A stretch of DNA of 64,000 nucleotides from Aplectana chamaeleonis (GCA_029168955.1 JAPDOI010001219.1:1-64000); one strand, 5' to 3'. Shown: positions 9,405-24,452, counted from the stretch's first letter. Notes: generated by a model not told the origin, from the letters alone. Numbers and translations are program-made.

Positions 9405-12400
9405 GCCTGACGCGGTCATTCCGCATCTTCACCGAGGTGTGCCGTCCCAGTAGTCAGCTGTGTCCATTTTTCACGGTCTTCAGCCACAATTTGAACACAT
9501 TCCATCCAGCTGTCACTATTCCATTTCCTATGAAACGAAAACATCGTGCCTCGAACTGTCTTTCGATGCCGAAAGTAGAATCTTTAAATCCTTCTTAACC
9601 ACATCCGTCCAGAACTTTCGCCTACGCAAAGGTGGCCGTTTCCAGACAGGATTTGGAAGAGCATTTTTAAAGCAAAGTTGTAATGAGACGATCCGGCGTT
9701 CTTCTTAGTATATACCTCGAGCAGTCGAAGTCGACTTTCCATTGCTGCTTGAGATGGCATGTTAGGAGATGCTGGTACCTCTCCTCGTGTCAAGCGCGTT
9801 GATGTGCTCGCGTCGATTTCCTGTAAAGGTCTTCGTTATGGCATACATCAGCGGGCCAGAAATATCCAAGCAAACGCCTAAAAGCTTTCCTCTCCGTGCA
9901 ATCCAACCTTTTCCATCTGCAAGTTTTCGGCGCGCCCACGTCTCCGATCCGTACATCATGATAGGCGAATAGCGCGTACAGGTAGACGCGCAACTTGACT
10001 TCCTTCGGCGATGGTGGTAGACTACAAACACTTTCTGGTTTGAGAATTTGAATGCAGACGTAGCTTTTCGCACACATCGTTGTCGAATATCCCGCTGCAG
10101 CACTTACCTATCGTTCTTCAGCAAACAGCCCAAATAACAGAAATCGTCCACCAGTTCGATACGTTGTCCAGTCCCACACAAACTCCAGTTGAAGGCCTCT
10201 GAGAGACCCTGCTGTCTGCTTGCATTTGTCGGGACGAAGACGAAGTCCATAGGCTGCGGCATACTTCTCAAACGAGGTTCACAACTTTGCAGTTTTGTGT
10301 TGTTTTCAGCGAATAACACAATGTCGTCGGCGTAATTGCGGTCGACAAGGGAGCGTCCTGATGGTGTGCTTAGGATCACAACTGCAGGAAACTGTTCTGC
10401 AACTCTACGCATGATGTCATCAACGGCGAAGTTGGAAAAGAAAAGGTCCTGCAACGGCTCCTTGCCTCCATTCCCATTTTCACCTCGAAAGCCGACGTAA
10501 ATCTGACAGGTGTACGAACTGCTGCTGTTGTTCCTTTGTTCATGTCCTCGATTAACCGGAACATACTTTTCCGGGACTCCATCTGCTCGCCGCAGAGCAT
10601 TGAGCGTTCGATCACGATGAGGAGAGTCGAACGTGCGGCTTCAAAGTCCAAAAAGCAAGCTGTAATGGCTTCGAAAACCGCTGCTACGATTCATTCACAT
10701 TTTCACGACGAACACTTGGTCGATGGTTTGATCTTCCAGGTCGAAAACCGGTTTACTCATCTCTGGTCGTTCCTTCACGATGTTTGATAAGTCGCTCGAG
10801 AATGATACGTTCTAAAACATTGCGCATGACACGAAGTAGAGAGATTCCTCTGTAGTTCTTAGGATCCGTGACGGATATCTTCTTGTGAAGAGGTAATGAT
10901 GATCGCATGTCTTCACGAATCGGGTATCCTTTCGCTCATCCATATGGCACGGATGGTGTTGGTCATTTCACGAATCCCAGACGGAGGAAGAGCTTTCAGC
11001 ATTTCAGCAGTGATGTTGTCATCTCCACCTGCCTTCCATTCTTCATTTTCCGGACACAGTCCAAAACTTCAGACTCAGTCGGCGGTTCCTCACCGGACAT
11101 CGTAATGTGCTCTCTGAACATGCGGAGCTCAGGTAATGATGGCGCTGGACGATTCAGTAGTGAACTGAAGTGCAATCCTTCCATACGCAGCGTCGCATCA
11201 CCAACTGCAACTCCATTGGTAGTGTTCAAGACAGGAGAACATCTCTTCATCTTCCCCGCCATACTGTCGCAGCAACGTGTAGGCTTTCTTCGGATTCCTT
11301 CTCCTCCCAAGCCTTCCTCGAACTCCTTAGCCTTTACACGTCCACTCGTTCGCGGTCACTTTGAAGCTGCCGACGCAACTTCCTTCCCCAGACGCTTTCT
11401 CCTCCACGAAGCTTCCTGCCGTGTCTGGAGAGCACATACACTCTAAGGTGGATGTTGTTTCTTCTTGAGACGTAGGCGAACTTCTTCTTAGGGCGTACAA
11501 CCGGGAGTGCCTCTTTCGAAGCGTCCTGGATGCACTCCTGATGTAAAGAATCCGCGTCGCAAAGTTTCTTTCTTAGTCCGTAATTCGATGTGAATAGAAA
11601 CGCGTTATCGGAAATTCCTTCTGCACTCTTCATCTCTGAGACTTGTCATGTCAATCCTCTGGAGAGGCTGAGCCTCTCGCTTCCTTCTTATGAATCCTCG
11701 CAGTGAAGTTCAACAGAAGCAGGACGGTGATCCGAATCGAATGCGACATCTCACACAGCTTCAGATCTTCGAATGTCCGATACTGGGAATATTCCTCGTC
11801 AGGACATAGTCAAGCTTCAGGTTTCAAAGTTGTCATCTTCCGCTTCCGCTGCTCTTTCTGGAGATAGCCGAGTTGGTCCCTCGCCACGTAAGCTGATGGC
11901 GGCGATGATTCCTCTGTGAATGTCGATGCAACAATCAGACCACTGTGTTCACAAAAGTCGACAAGGCGCGGTAGCCATTGTCCGATGTTTGCTCCACTGG
12001 GTAGAACCATTTACCGAGTATTTCTGATCTCTGATCAAGTCCCATCTTCGCATTTGCGTCAATCCCTACGACAACAGCATGTTGACAAGCAGTATCCTGG
12101 CTAGCAACGTATTGAGTTCCTCATAAAACGCATCCTTCGAATTGTCTTCGGCGGTTTCAGTGGGCGGCTGAGCACTCACTATCCACAGATTGAATCCTCT
12201 CAGATCCCGCAGTCGTAATGAATGCATTCCGACACGACGTTGAGCTGAACTCCTTGACCATACCATTGGAAACTTTCCTTACAGCTATTGCACAGCCTCC
12301 CACTCTCCTATCGTCAGCGTTACCGCAGTAGATGGTGTACTCTCCGACGCTGATGACGGGTCTTATCTCTGAGGCGGGTTTCCTGCAAAAGCAGCAAACG

Positions 12401-12560
12401 GTGCATGGAAATAGCTCAGAAGTCTGGATAGCGCAGCTTTTTGGATATCACCTGACAGCGATCGACAGTTCAGGTGGCGAAATTGTGGCTTGTAATAAAG
12501 ACTCCATGACTCCCCAGGTACGGATCCTAAGGTGTTATGGACCAGAGGCCTTAGTGTGCC
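9405..12560 (-). pseudogene. RTE-type non-LTR retrotransposon ORF (endonuclease + RT), frameshifted
   Basis: The minus strand encodes, in order from 12.56 kb downwards, an apurinic-type endonuclease and an RT. The endonuclease has an NCRSLSGD start block near 12.48 kb, a WIVSA..PTETAED block near 12.15 kb and a SDHRP motif near 11.73 kb. A linker follows, with PTESEVL near 11.07 kb. The RT has DP.NYRGISLL near 10.85 kb, RLIEDMNKGTTAAVRTP near 10.50-10.55 kb, YADDIVLF near 10.31-10.34 kb and IELVDDFCYLGC near 10.15 kb. A C-terminal region has RPIMMYGSETWA near 9.95 kb and ends near 9.41 kb. The catalytic palm aspartates remain, but the frame is broken at least eight times, so no full protein is made. 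Motif set and order are those of the RTE clade; close relatives are abundant in hookworm genomes (from memory). The element is nearly full length for a single-ORF RTE (~3.1 kb). Confidence 0.9.
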
Positions 12561-12719
12561 GGACGACGACACCTTTATGCAATGTGTGCGGATACTTTCG
12601 CGATATAAAGGTGCACGCTATATCGCTCGAACGTTCCCTGTGTACACACTCAAACGTCTGCTGGGTTCAGTAGAAGCAGGCACCAATGAGCAGGTACCAA
12701 CAGACTTGTATACACACCC

Positions 12720-12905
12720 TGCAATAACTGGCATTTAGGTGGCAATAGGCATTTACGAGGCCGATATCTGGCTCATCCTCGTCATCTCATCAGTGCGAGC
12801 GGCGGACCGCCGGCGAAAATGTGCCCAGTTGCTTGAAAGCTGCGTGATAACTTGCATTCAGCTGGCGATAGCAATCACACTCCGGAATTTACCGAGCCCC
12901 GCCGA
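12720..12905. repeat. Direct repeat flanking the RTE element, distal copy
   Basis: This is the partner of the 9275-9400 segment (ACGAGGCCGA, CTCGTCA, GCGGCGGACCGCCGGCGAA, ATGTG, then a GTGATAAC block). Divergence indicates considerable age or independent insertion of a related repeat. Confidence 0.45.
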
Positions 12906-13380
12906 TTGACACTCGGTTGACGCCTAACCGCCCAGTGGCATTCGCTTCGCGCCGGGTCGTCACATGGCTGGCAATTTCGAGATAGCCAACGACTCCTCAC
13001 GTTTTAAACATGTTATGGTTTGATCACTGATTTCATTGATGTAAGCCCAGCCGGTATATAAGGCAATTATGTCCGATGAGTGCCAACTCGGTACTCCCTT
13101 TGATGCCGGCCCCTGGAAGGTGACTTAAAGTCTCTATGGAAGCCAGTTTATTTTTGGCAGCTGAGGGGAAATCCTCACTTGCTAGGGGAGGTGGGCTGGA
13201 TGTGGATGCCCAAAGCCATGTTTTGACTACTTCTTCTTCTTTCTTTGCAGCCACAAGAGAGGGGTTCTATCATAGGTTCAGAAACTCGGCCACTAGCACT
13301 GGGTTCGTCCATTATCCATTGTCGTCAATATAGTCGGTCTCTCTTCGGGCAATTGAACAGGTGCGCAGTAGTATGCCCTT
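12906..13380. other. Unassigned sequence upstream of the second non-LTR element's 3' end
   Basis: No recognised domain. It may include the 3' untranslated region of the minus-strand element that follows. Confidence 0.3.
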
Positions 13381-17075
<3,695 letters not shown>

Positions 17076-17780
17076 TCCTATGTTTTACTGTTTCGCTGCT
17101 GGAGGTGCGAATCTTCTAGTCGCTGATCATCACTCCATCGCTGCCATTATGGGGCAATTGCCAGCGAATGACACGTTTCGTCTAGTGAACGTTGACCCTT
17201 TCACATGACAAGATCAGTGTTTACGAGTCGAAACGTGTTATTGATGACTACCAGCCATTAATTTCATTGATTGCTTGATTTTCTTCGATCATCCGTGAGG
17301 CTATGGGTTTTTTCGGAGAATCAACGATTAACGCTTAACGAAAAGTTTTAAAATGACGTTTATTTGGGTTCGTTAATTGCTGTGAATTACGGCACTGATT
17401 GATATGTTTCAATGACTGGGGCCGTGTACGTCGAAACATTTTTGCTTGTTGTGAAATATATAGCGGACCTCAATGTTTCCCATTCCATTGTTTATCTATT
17501 TCAGTTATTTGTTCTAAAAAACGAAGAATTCAATTTCGTGTCCCAAAAAGGAAATGTGAGGTCTAATCTACCTCTCTGAGGTCGAGTAAGGTGTCACACG
17601 AGGGTTGGGAGTTGGGATTGAAGGCGGGTTGCAAAATTTGGTGGATCGTACTACAGACTAAACCGAGAAACGAAATAAAATCTGCGTCAAGTGTGCACAT
17701 AGACAAAAGCAATGCGAAGTGCGGCGAATGGCGTAGATCATAGAACCGTTGAGCAAAGTTTCAAAGATATCATTCTACGT
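17076..17780. other. Unassigned, with an ATTAACG-type repeat block
   Basis: The only structure noted is a block at 17305-17360 (GGTTTTTTCGGAGAA, GATTAACGCTTAACGAAAA) that recurs in the same orientation at 18316-18372. The two may be internal repeats of a hAT-like element whose terminus is at 18370-18390. Confidence 0.35.
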
Positions 17781-18215
17781 AACTATTTCAGACAGTGTAG
17801 CACACCGCTTGCCAAGACGTTCCAAACACTCCTTCTGGGGTCCTACCCACTTTTCACGGCATCCTGTTCAGCAATTTTCCATGTTGCACTGCACCCTCCA
17901 CATGCGCTGATCACTCTTACAATCTGCACATGAAGCGCTACTCAGTTTCTACCACGCGTCGCATCGCTCTACATAAAGCGCTGTTGCCTTTCTAAGACGC
18001 GACGCACGCCCTCAAGAAGCGCTAACTATTTTTCACGGTGTCATTCTGACGTCATCTGAACGCCCAACAACTTTCCACGACGTCTTCATCTGAAGCCCTA
18101 CCATTTACCATGACATCATCTGAAGGCCTACTCCTTCCGCAAGTCCTGGCCACGTCATCTAAAGCCCAACCCACTCTTCCACCACGTCCTGCTGACGTCA
18201 TTTGAAGGTCAATTT
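17781..18215. repeat. Diverged satellite related to array B of the giant element
   Basis: Irregular ~40-45 bp units repeat the pattern TGACGTCATCTGAA, GCCCTACC/GCGCTA, TTTCCAC, GACGTC. The unit GAAGCGCTACTC followed by a TTTCCACGACGTC-like block matches the junction unit of array B at 49578-49610. Roughly nine or ten decayed copies are visible. Divergence is far greater than inside the 42-61 kb arrays. Confidence 0.55.
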
Positions 18216-18289
18216 CGAACCTCTGGTGATTTATCGATTTTTGCTGTGGTTAGGTAGTGTTTTCAAGTTTTTTAACGAAAATCCAAGAT

Positions 18290-18392
18290 TAACGTGCTAA
18301 CGCATTAACGGGTTTACGCGGTTTTTTTCGAAAATTAAAGATTAACGCTCAACGAAAAACAAGTTTTCATTGACGCACACCCCTGCTGTGCA
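18290..18392 (-). mobile_element. Solo hAT-like terminus
   Basis: Read on the minus strand, the segment starts CAGGGGTGTGCGTCAATG, a typical hAT tip (CAGGG-TG), followed by subterminal TTAACG repeats. No opposite end with a matching 8-bp duplication was found, so it is a truncated or solo end. Confidence 0.4.
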
Positions 18393-18539
18393 CTATGAAC
18401 AGAATCGCTGCGATGAAAACAGCAGCGGGTGCAGAATTGCTGCGATGAAAAACAGCAGCGAAGCAGACAAAACATGGATTTACTCAGATCGTTGCGTAGG
18501 CATTCTCCTACGCAACAATCTGCGGTAAGGGACCCATTC

Positions 18540-18705
18540 GACCCATCGGTCCGCCAAGAGACTGGCGGACCGAAGTCAAGCGATTGTTCAACAGCGAAAG
18601 TGACAGGTAGTAGCCAAAGGCTGACAGCTGTCGGCCAGCGTCTTGACGGACCGCCGGCAGGGTTGTGGCGGTCCGCCAGCTGAAAGCTGGCGGACACCGA
18701 GAATA
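18540..18705. repeat. Cluster of GGCGGACC hairpins
   Basis: Three closely spaced inverted pairs are built on GGTCCGCC/GGCGGACC: 18550-18573, 18650-18662, and 18668-18697, where CGGTCCGCCAGCT and AGCTGGCGGAC pair around a 3-base loop. This looks like a degenerate tandem of a short palindrome. Confidence 0.5.
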
Positions 18706-19211
18706 TTTGTTTCTCGCCAGGCAAATTTCGTTCCAGCAATCCCTTTGTCTGAGGTGCATACCTTTAAAATTACAAGTTTAAACATGAACATGGCGATATC
18801 GGCTAAAATCATTGAATTTGAGCTCAAACTCGACTTTCGGACCCTGACTTAGTATGATTCTGATTTTTCAATCATCGAAATATGTTTATTCAAATTTATC
18901 ATAATTTCTGGAAGGGTTTTGCGGTGCGTTTTTCCGGGGAACACAGTGGGCCAGTGGCTCATTCAGACAGGTGAAGTACTGCGGCTAGGTTTTCAACCAT
19001 GCTCTACTAATTCAGCCGATAAAAATCATACGTTGGATTTTTCTGTTCCGCCGACCAGCCATTTCATCTCGAGTCTTACGATCTCATATAAGCCTCATGG
19101 AAAACGTTAAAAAATTTGAATCTGGTAAAATCGCTGCTCAACCGTGTTTTCTTTTGGAGTATGTAAATCAACGAGGGAATCAATTCACAGACAACGAATG
19201 TCTCTCATTAG

Positions 19212-20613
19212 CAGGGCTGTGCGGAAGTTTTCCGTTTCCGATTCCGTTTCCGTATTTCCGGTACTTTTTGGGCTGTCTCATTTGTTTCCGTTTCCGGGTT
19301 TTTTGGCCCGGAAACGGAAGAAAACAGTAGTAGATAGGAGTTTAAGCTGTATATGTGACCGTAAGCGGGCACCTTTCAGCTTGCGGCCCCTATCGACACA
19401 TAGGGCGATCCCCAGCGTGGGCTTGACTTTACCGGCTACAGAAGGTATCCTCCGTTCCAATCTAGTCTCTTCCGATGGGAGCCCGAAGAGTCAGAAATCT
19501 TTTTTTTGCCTCTGCAGCGCATGCCCATCCAAGACTGCGCGCAGAGATGCAGAAGATAAGTTACTGACTCTTGAGCTCTCCATCAGCAGGCTCAATTCGA
19601 ACAGCGCATGGTTTTCTAGGATTGATTTTTTATCATTGCAGCGCGAGAATCAGAAACCGTTGAGCGTCTCAACGTGATTTGGGGGAGGAAAAGTTCTAGT
19701 TCATACTCAAACTTTCGTGGGGTTCCACTTTTGCACAATAAGAATAGTGCCCATGGCAGACATCTAGTTTAACTACCCTAGTTGTCAGCAGCATGTGTTG
19801 CCAGCGTGTACTGGATTTTCCCTCTCCCATTTCCAGCTCTGCTGCAATTAGTAGCACCTATTGCTGTCGACGAGGGGCCGAATTTGGTGTCGGCCCTGGA
19901 GCGCAACCTCACTATCAGCTAACAGCAGCCTGTTAGGCGAATTCAGAGAGATTTTGGGCTGTCATACCCTCTACGGTAGTTACTAGTTAGGTACGATCCC
20001 ATTCACGGCATTCAGCAAAGAGGGCAACCTTTGCCAATGTCCGCCAGAGAAGGGCTTTTTCTGAGATCAGAAAAGGGGAAGATCTTCAGCACCCAAATTC
20101 AATGTCCACGAATTGACTCGAGATCACCATCTGGGACCGACTTCGAATGGCCAACTGCCCTCTCAGCGGGCGCCTTATAGCGACTTTTATAACGGACCCC
20201 ACCGTCGTAGAACAATGTCCTACACTGTTCATGCGCACTAGAAAATCAATGGAGGAGATGAACTCAACAACAAAAAATCACACAAGGGGAAGAGCTAGCT
20301 GCTCGACCAGACTTATTTGCAGCACAATAGAAGAAGCTGCAGCAGCACGTCCTCCTGTATGGCGCGAATCTCTTTGTCCTCCATTTCGCTTGCTGTTTCA
20401 AAGCGCAACCCTACGAGTACGTGAGGGAGTAGATTGAAATCACAGAATATTGAAGGGCAGTTGCAAACCATGAGTGGCGGCGAAACTTATTATTGAAGCA
20501 TACTACAATTTTTCGCTCTCTTCCGTTTCCGGATTTCCGTTTCCGGCGTTTTTCAGCCATTTTTCTTTCGTTTCCGTTTCCGAAAATCTTGAAAATGTTT
20601 CCGCACAGCCCTG
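19212..20613. mobile_element. Non-autonomous hAT element with 8-bp target duplication
   Basis: Terminal inverted repeats CAGGGCTGTGCGGAA (19212) and its reverse complement ending at 20613 are perfect over ~15 bp. They are flanked by 8-bp duplications CTCATTAG (19204-19211) and CTCATCAG (20614-20621), which differ at one base. Both ends carry clustered TTTCCG repeats (19230-19320 and 20520-20585), probably subterminal transposase binding sites. The 1.4-kb body has no hAT transposase signature that I can find in any frame. Tip sequence and 8-bp duplication are diagnostic of the hAT superfamily. Confidence 0.88.
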
Positions 20614-20621
20614 CTCATCAG

Positions 20622-21379
20622 CAGCCACTCCAGTAATGTTGATTTCGAATGGTCCGAATCGCGCTCCCGTTTTTCGCTGAATGTTCTATGCTTGAACATA
20701 TGCTTCCTTTTTGATATCAGACCCTGCTGACATCGGCTTGAATGAGTGCTGAGAAATCGATGAAAGTACAAGTACTTTTTCCAGTTCCATATTTCCAGGT
20801 GTGAGGGTTAGTATAGTGCTTCCTCGCAAATGGACTCTTCTTAATACTTCCAATAAGTTTCTGAGTAGCGTGAGACATGTGTACTATGGCGACAAACCCT
20901 TCAAGTACAAGCACAGCTCTGGAGGAAATCTAGCAGCAGATACATCCCTTTTCCTAGTACCATTTGTCAGAGAGGGGTAGCCTGATATGCGAAGACGTCC
21001 AAGTTATCGACTTCGTTGTGTGCTCCTCTGAGCGTTTTCCCAAGTCCAACTGTCAGTCTTTGGCAACTCAACTTTTCCTAGTGAAAGTTGTTCTCGGTCA
21101 TCTGTGGAATCCTCGAGGGTAAAGGAGAATGATCCGAACAAGTGCCCCTAGGCGGCAGGAAGAAAGGGCGTGTGAGGGTGGAGCAGGCCCAAAATCGATA
21201 GGCGGAGCGAATCCTCGTCTGGAATAACTGGGCATGAGCTAGGCTTCTGTGGTGGCGGCACGAATTCGTCCCATTCCACCACAACTGAAAGCTGGAGAAG
21301 GATTTTCTGTGTTGAATTTCCCATCACACAATGATACCAATCGATATTCACTGATCTGACCTCAAGCGCGCAAGCTCGC
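20622..21379. other. Single-copy sequence upstream of a candidate gene
   Basis: No repeat or domain recognised. If the gene model at 21380 is right, this contains its promoter. No clear spliced-leader acceptor is visible just before the ATG. Confidence 0.3.
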
Positions 21380-21763
21380 ATGATGCTCGATCAACACACG
21401 TGGATGTTGTTGTGCATTTACACACTGTTATTTGCTCACGGTCAGTTCCGTTACTTTTTCGTTGAAATTTTCAAAGTTGAGGACTTGAGCTCTAATCGAG
21501 GACATTTATCTGACCAGAAATAACAGAGGCTGCGGGCTTTGTTTTGCTGCCTTCAGAGATAAACGGTAAACAAAGCGTCACGATTGATAATAGGATGCTG
21601 GGAAAGCCCTTTGATTCTCAACCTTCGAATAGTTTTCAAAAACATCAAACCCTTCTTTGGAACTGGAATTGCCCCACCATGGTACTTGATATTAACCCTC
21701 CCGTCACAAGTTTACTTTATTTATCCCTAAATTCTATATTTCACCCGTACCAGAACTACTAAT
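21380..21763 (+). CDS. Candidate small secreted protein gene (two-exon model)
   Basis: An ATG-ATG at 21380 opens a 21-residue segment typical of a signal peptide (polar start, WMLLCIYTLLFAHG core). A possible donor (G|GTCAGT, 21441) and a good acceptor (GCTGCCTTCAG|AG, exon from 21557) join it in frame to a second open stretch beginning EINGKQSVTIDNR. This runs to a stop at about 21760, giving roughly 90 residues with a 116-bp intron. An alternative donor at 21682 (ATG|GTACTT) could splice onto exon sequence after 21833. I recognise no domain. The donor is not the best nematode consensus, so the model is tentative. Hydrophobic start, splice phase and codon texture are the only support. Confidence 0.35.
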
Positions 21764-21832
21764 TTCTCGCTTCATCGGTGACAGGGAACACTCGTAAATT
21801 CTAAAGAACAAATTATCTTTTTTTATTGTTAG

Positions 21833-22075
21833 GTTGAGCCAAAATAGGGAGGATCACAGAATATACAAAGTTCCTTTGTCCGAAGCGTGTGTAGTTCATG
21901 AAAGTGATGGTTTCATGCAATATCGAAAACGGAAAGAGCCACTCTGTAGTTCATATATTGCCAACAGCTGGCAAAAAGAGGATGAATCCACAAGGTTTCG
22001 ATCGAAAACATCTTTTGGCAACAAATCCTCTAGATCGCTCCGGTTATATTTCAGAAAAAAACAAGAGTGTGAGTA
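21833..22075 (+). CDS. Candidate exon following the secreted-protein model
   Basis: A TTATTGTTAG acceptor-like site ends at 21832. It is followed by 80 open codons (SQNREDHRIYKV..., Lys/Arg/Ser-rich) to a stop at about 22075. A second overlapping frame (from 21898) is also open to about 22120. The two cannot both be real, and I cannot choose without expression data. It may be a further exon of the gene at 21380 or non-coding. Confidence 0.2.
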
Positions 22076-22244
22076 AAGCCGTGATTATTAAATTTTCTGG
22101 TTTAAGCTCAAAATTTTTATGAATACTATTTTTTGGGAAAAAATTAGTTTTGAGTTAAAATTAGTGTTTACGATGGAAAATGACTAGTATTTTTATAGAG
22201 ACGTGAGCTTTGGGCCTACTGATGAAAAAATGTGAAGAGAGAAT

Positions 22245-22510
22245 CACGAAAACCATCGGGATGTGGGTGAAAATCGAGTGGGCCAGTCTACCCATTGGGC
22301 CACCCTGCCTCCCCAAAGTGATCCTTTCTGAAGAAGCTTGAACAGGTGAACAGCCGGCCTGCAAAGGTAATGGCTTCGGATAAGTATAGTTAGGTCCGTG
22401 GCTTGTTTTGTCAAGAAAGAAACATTTATGTTCAAACGGCGGCTGGCGTGGTTTGAATCTCACCAGCGGATGGTTGGTAATTACCAGCCAGCCGCTGGTG
22501 AGATTTAACA
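22245..22510 (-). repeat. SINE-like or foldback repeat (relative of 40735-41340)
   Basis: The hairpin 22447-22508 (AATCTCACCAGCGG pairing with CCGCTGGTGAGATT) is followed on the minus strand by an AACA...CCACGGACCTAACTATA block and then GGTGGCCCAATGGGT...TTCACCCAC. The same three blocks occur near 41190-41275, 41300-41325 and 40748-40798. TGGCCCAATGGG fits a tRNA A-box. No clear B-box follows at the right spacing, so a tRNA-derived SINE is only a possibility. Confidence 0.45.
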
Positions 22511-22567
22511 TTGCGGTAACCTGTAACTTAGATCGAGAGTTAACCTCATATACACATTAACTTTCCA

Positions 22568-23062
22568 GGAGGTACAATACCGCCGCTTTCCAAGGGAAAA
22601 AATGGGCAAAGTGGGCAACTAAAGCGTCTTTCGACCACAACACGCCTCCAAGTGCTCCGTTTTCAATTTCGAAAGGACCAAAATGTTCACCGTGCCACAA
22701 TATATCTAACTATATAACACAAAATTGGAATTCACTTATGAAAACGCTTTTTTAGGATGGAGTTAGTTATGAATTTGATAATGTTATCACAAGATAACGA
22801 GCTCATTCGGTCAAAAACAAGCGTACGCAATCTCTAGCATGGTCAAAATGTAAATGTAGTCTGCCTCGGAAAATAAGGTTGCCCTCAAATTTCGCAAAAT
22901 ATTTCTACACTATCGACTAGATCACGACATGTTGTAAATTTCGGCGTTTTCAAATTTGAAAACGGAGCACTTTGAGGCGAGTTGTGGTCGAAAGACGCTT
23001 TAGTTGCCCACTTCGCCCATTTCGCCCATTTTTTCCTTTGAATAGCGGCGGTATTGTACCTA
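22568..23062. mobile_element. Foldback element with ~125-bp inverted arms
   Basis: Left arm 22568-22690 (GGTACAATACCGCCGCT tip, then AAATGGGC, AACTAAAGCGTCTTTCGACC, GAGCTCC/TGCTCCGTTTTC) is repeated inverted at 22935-23062. Arm identity is high. The loop (~245 bp) is AT-rich and non-coding. It abuts the palindrome at 23064 directly. Confidence 0.85.
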
Positions 23063-23063
23063 T

Positions 23064-23214
23064 ATAACATCGGCATGGATCGTGAAGAGACGTTGCGTAC
23101 ACTGTTGAAGGTTGGCGCAAACTCGGTGCACCTATGTTATAGCATATGGCACCGAGTGTGCGCCAACCTTGAACAGTGAACGCGAAGTCTCCTCACGATC
23201 CATGCCGACGTTAT
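23064..23214. repeat. 151-bp near-perfect palindrome
   Basis: The sequence folds on itself almost end to end: ATAACATCGGCATGGATCGT at the left pairs with ACGATCCATGCCGACGTTAT at the right. GTTGGCGCAAACTCGGTGC pairs with GCACCGAGTGTGCGCCAAC across a loop of about 15 bases. This fits a tiny hairpin element inserted at the edge of the 22568 foldback. Confidence 0.85.
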
Positions 23215-23683
23215 TTACCTAGCTTCTGTACAATGTTTGGGAACAAAACGGCAAGTAGGTCGCTGTCCTTTGCCTTTTTCAATTGCATATAGAAAGAAAA
23301 GTATTACGCTACATATTTATATATGAGGATTGTTGAAATCGAAACAGAAACTCAATCTTCAAGGCAGAATCGGTTTTTTTCCAATCAAATTACGGCGTGA
23401 CGTGATACACATCACATTATCAATGTCTATGATGTGGTCTCCCTCTTTATTTCTCCTACAAACTAAATGTTAGTAATGAATGCCATTATTCAACTTTTTG
23501 TTTTATAGGCAAGGTGTAAAATTATAGAATGATTTGCATGTGTTTCACGGATTTTAACAAGTTCTCTAGAATCATTCGAAACCCTTTGCGTTCGGGCCAG
23601 GGATAGGCGGGATTTTTTCAAAACTTCATGAATCGAAAATCGGGGAGTGGAATGATCATCACTGATGTTGTAGATACTCCTGA

Positions 23684-23788
23684 ATGACGAGCATTCATTG
23701 AACAGCCTCAGGCAATAAAACCGATTCCACGGAAGTTTCTATGGAATCAGTTTTATTTCGCGAGGCTTTTATTGAATGCTCGATTTTT
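23684..23788. repeat. Hairpin with ~48-bp arms
   Basis: CGAGCATTCATTGA and AGCCTCAGGCAATAAAACC then GATTCCA pair with the inverted TGGAATC, GTTTTATTTCGCGAGGCT and TTGAATGCTCG, around a central ~10-base loop. Non-coding. Confidence 0.75.
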
Positions 23789-23816
23789 TGAATGTTGGTG
23801 AATCAGAGGCTTTAAT

Positions 23817-24396
23817 ATTATCTAACTGTTTTGCTTCGCTAAGAGCGAGGTTCATGATTTGGCAAAATGATATTTGTGAGAAACTCTGTTAAGAAGTGAA
23901 ATACTTGATGAATTAGATTTGTCATGGATTTAATACAGAAGAAACACTAAAAGCTCGATGAAATGATGTGCCATTGATTTGATGTGCGCTTTCTTACTAA
24001 AAATCGAGAAATTGAGTGTGGTTTTGAAAGGGCTAATCTCGCGCTCTCTTGAGAACAATTGATTGCTCACAGCTGAAGTTTGGAAGTCTGAGCCCTTGAA
24101 ATATTATTTTGTGGCTCTCACCCTATATTTCATTTTTGACGAATATATGTATGTCAGCTCTCAGTAAAACGCGCGTGATTTGGCCTTTCAAACCACACTC
24201 AATTTCGATTTTTAGTAAGAAAGCGCACATCCAAATCAACGGTACATCATTTCATCGAGCGTTTAGTGTTTCTTCTGTGTTAAATCCCATGAAAACTCAA
24301 ATGCACCAAGCATTTCACTTCTTTTAACGAGTTTCCCATTAATATTATTACCCCAAATCATAAACTTCTCGTAGCGAAGCAAAACAGTTAGATAAT
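23817..24396. mobile_element. 580-bp foldback element, arms ~210 bp
   Basis: The tips ATTATCTAACTGTTTTGCTT (23817) and the inverse ending at 24396 are perfect. The arms stay alignable for over 200 bp (AAGAGTTT-type, GAAATGATGT, GCGCTTTCTTACTAAAAATC, GAGTGTGGTTT blocks). Fragments of the same family occur at 565-790 and 3175-3262. No coding capacity. Confidence 0.85.
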
Positions 24397-24452
24397 TTCA
24401 TTTCATTTTAACGAAGGTTTTTCTTAAAAGATAGGAAGAAGAAAACAGGGCA

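Noticed and set aside
9405..12905. LTR retrotransposon on account of flanking direct repeats
   Set aside because: The coding region is RTE-type (endonuclease plus non-LTR RT). There is no integrase, protease or primer-binding site.
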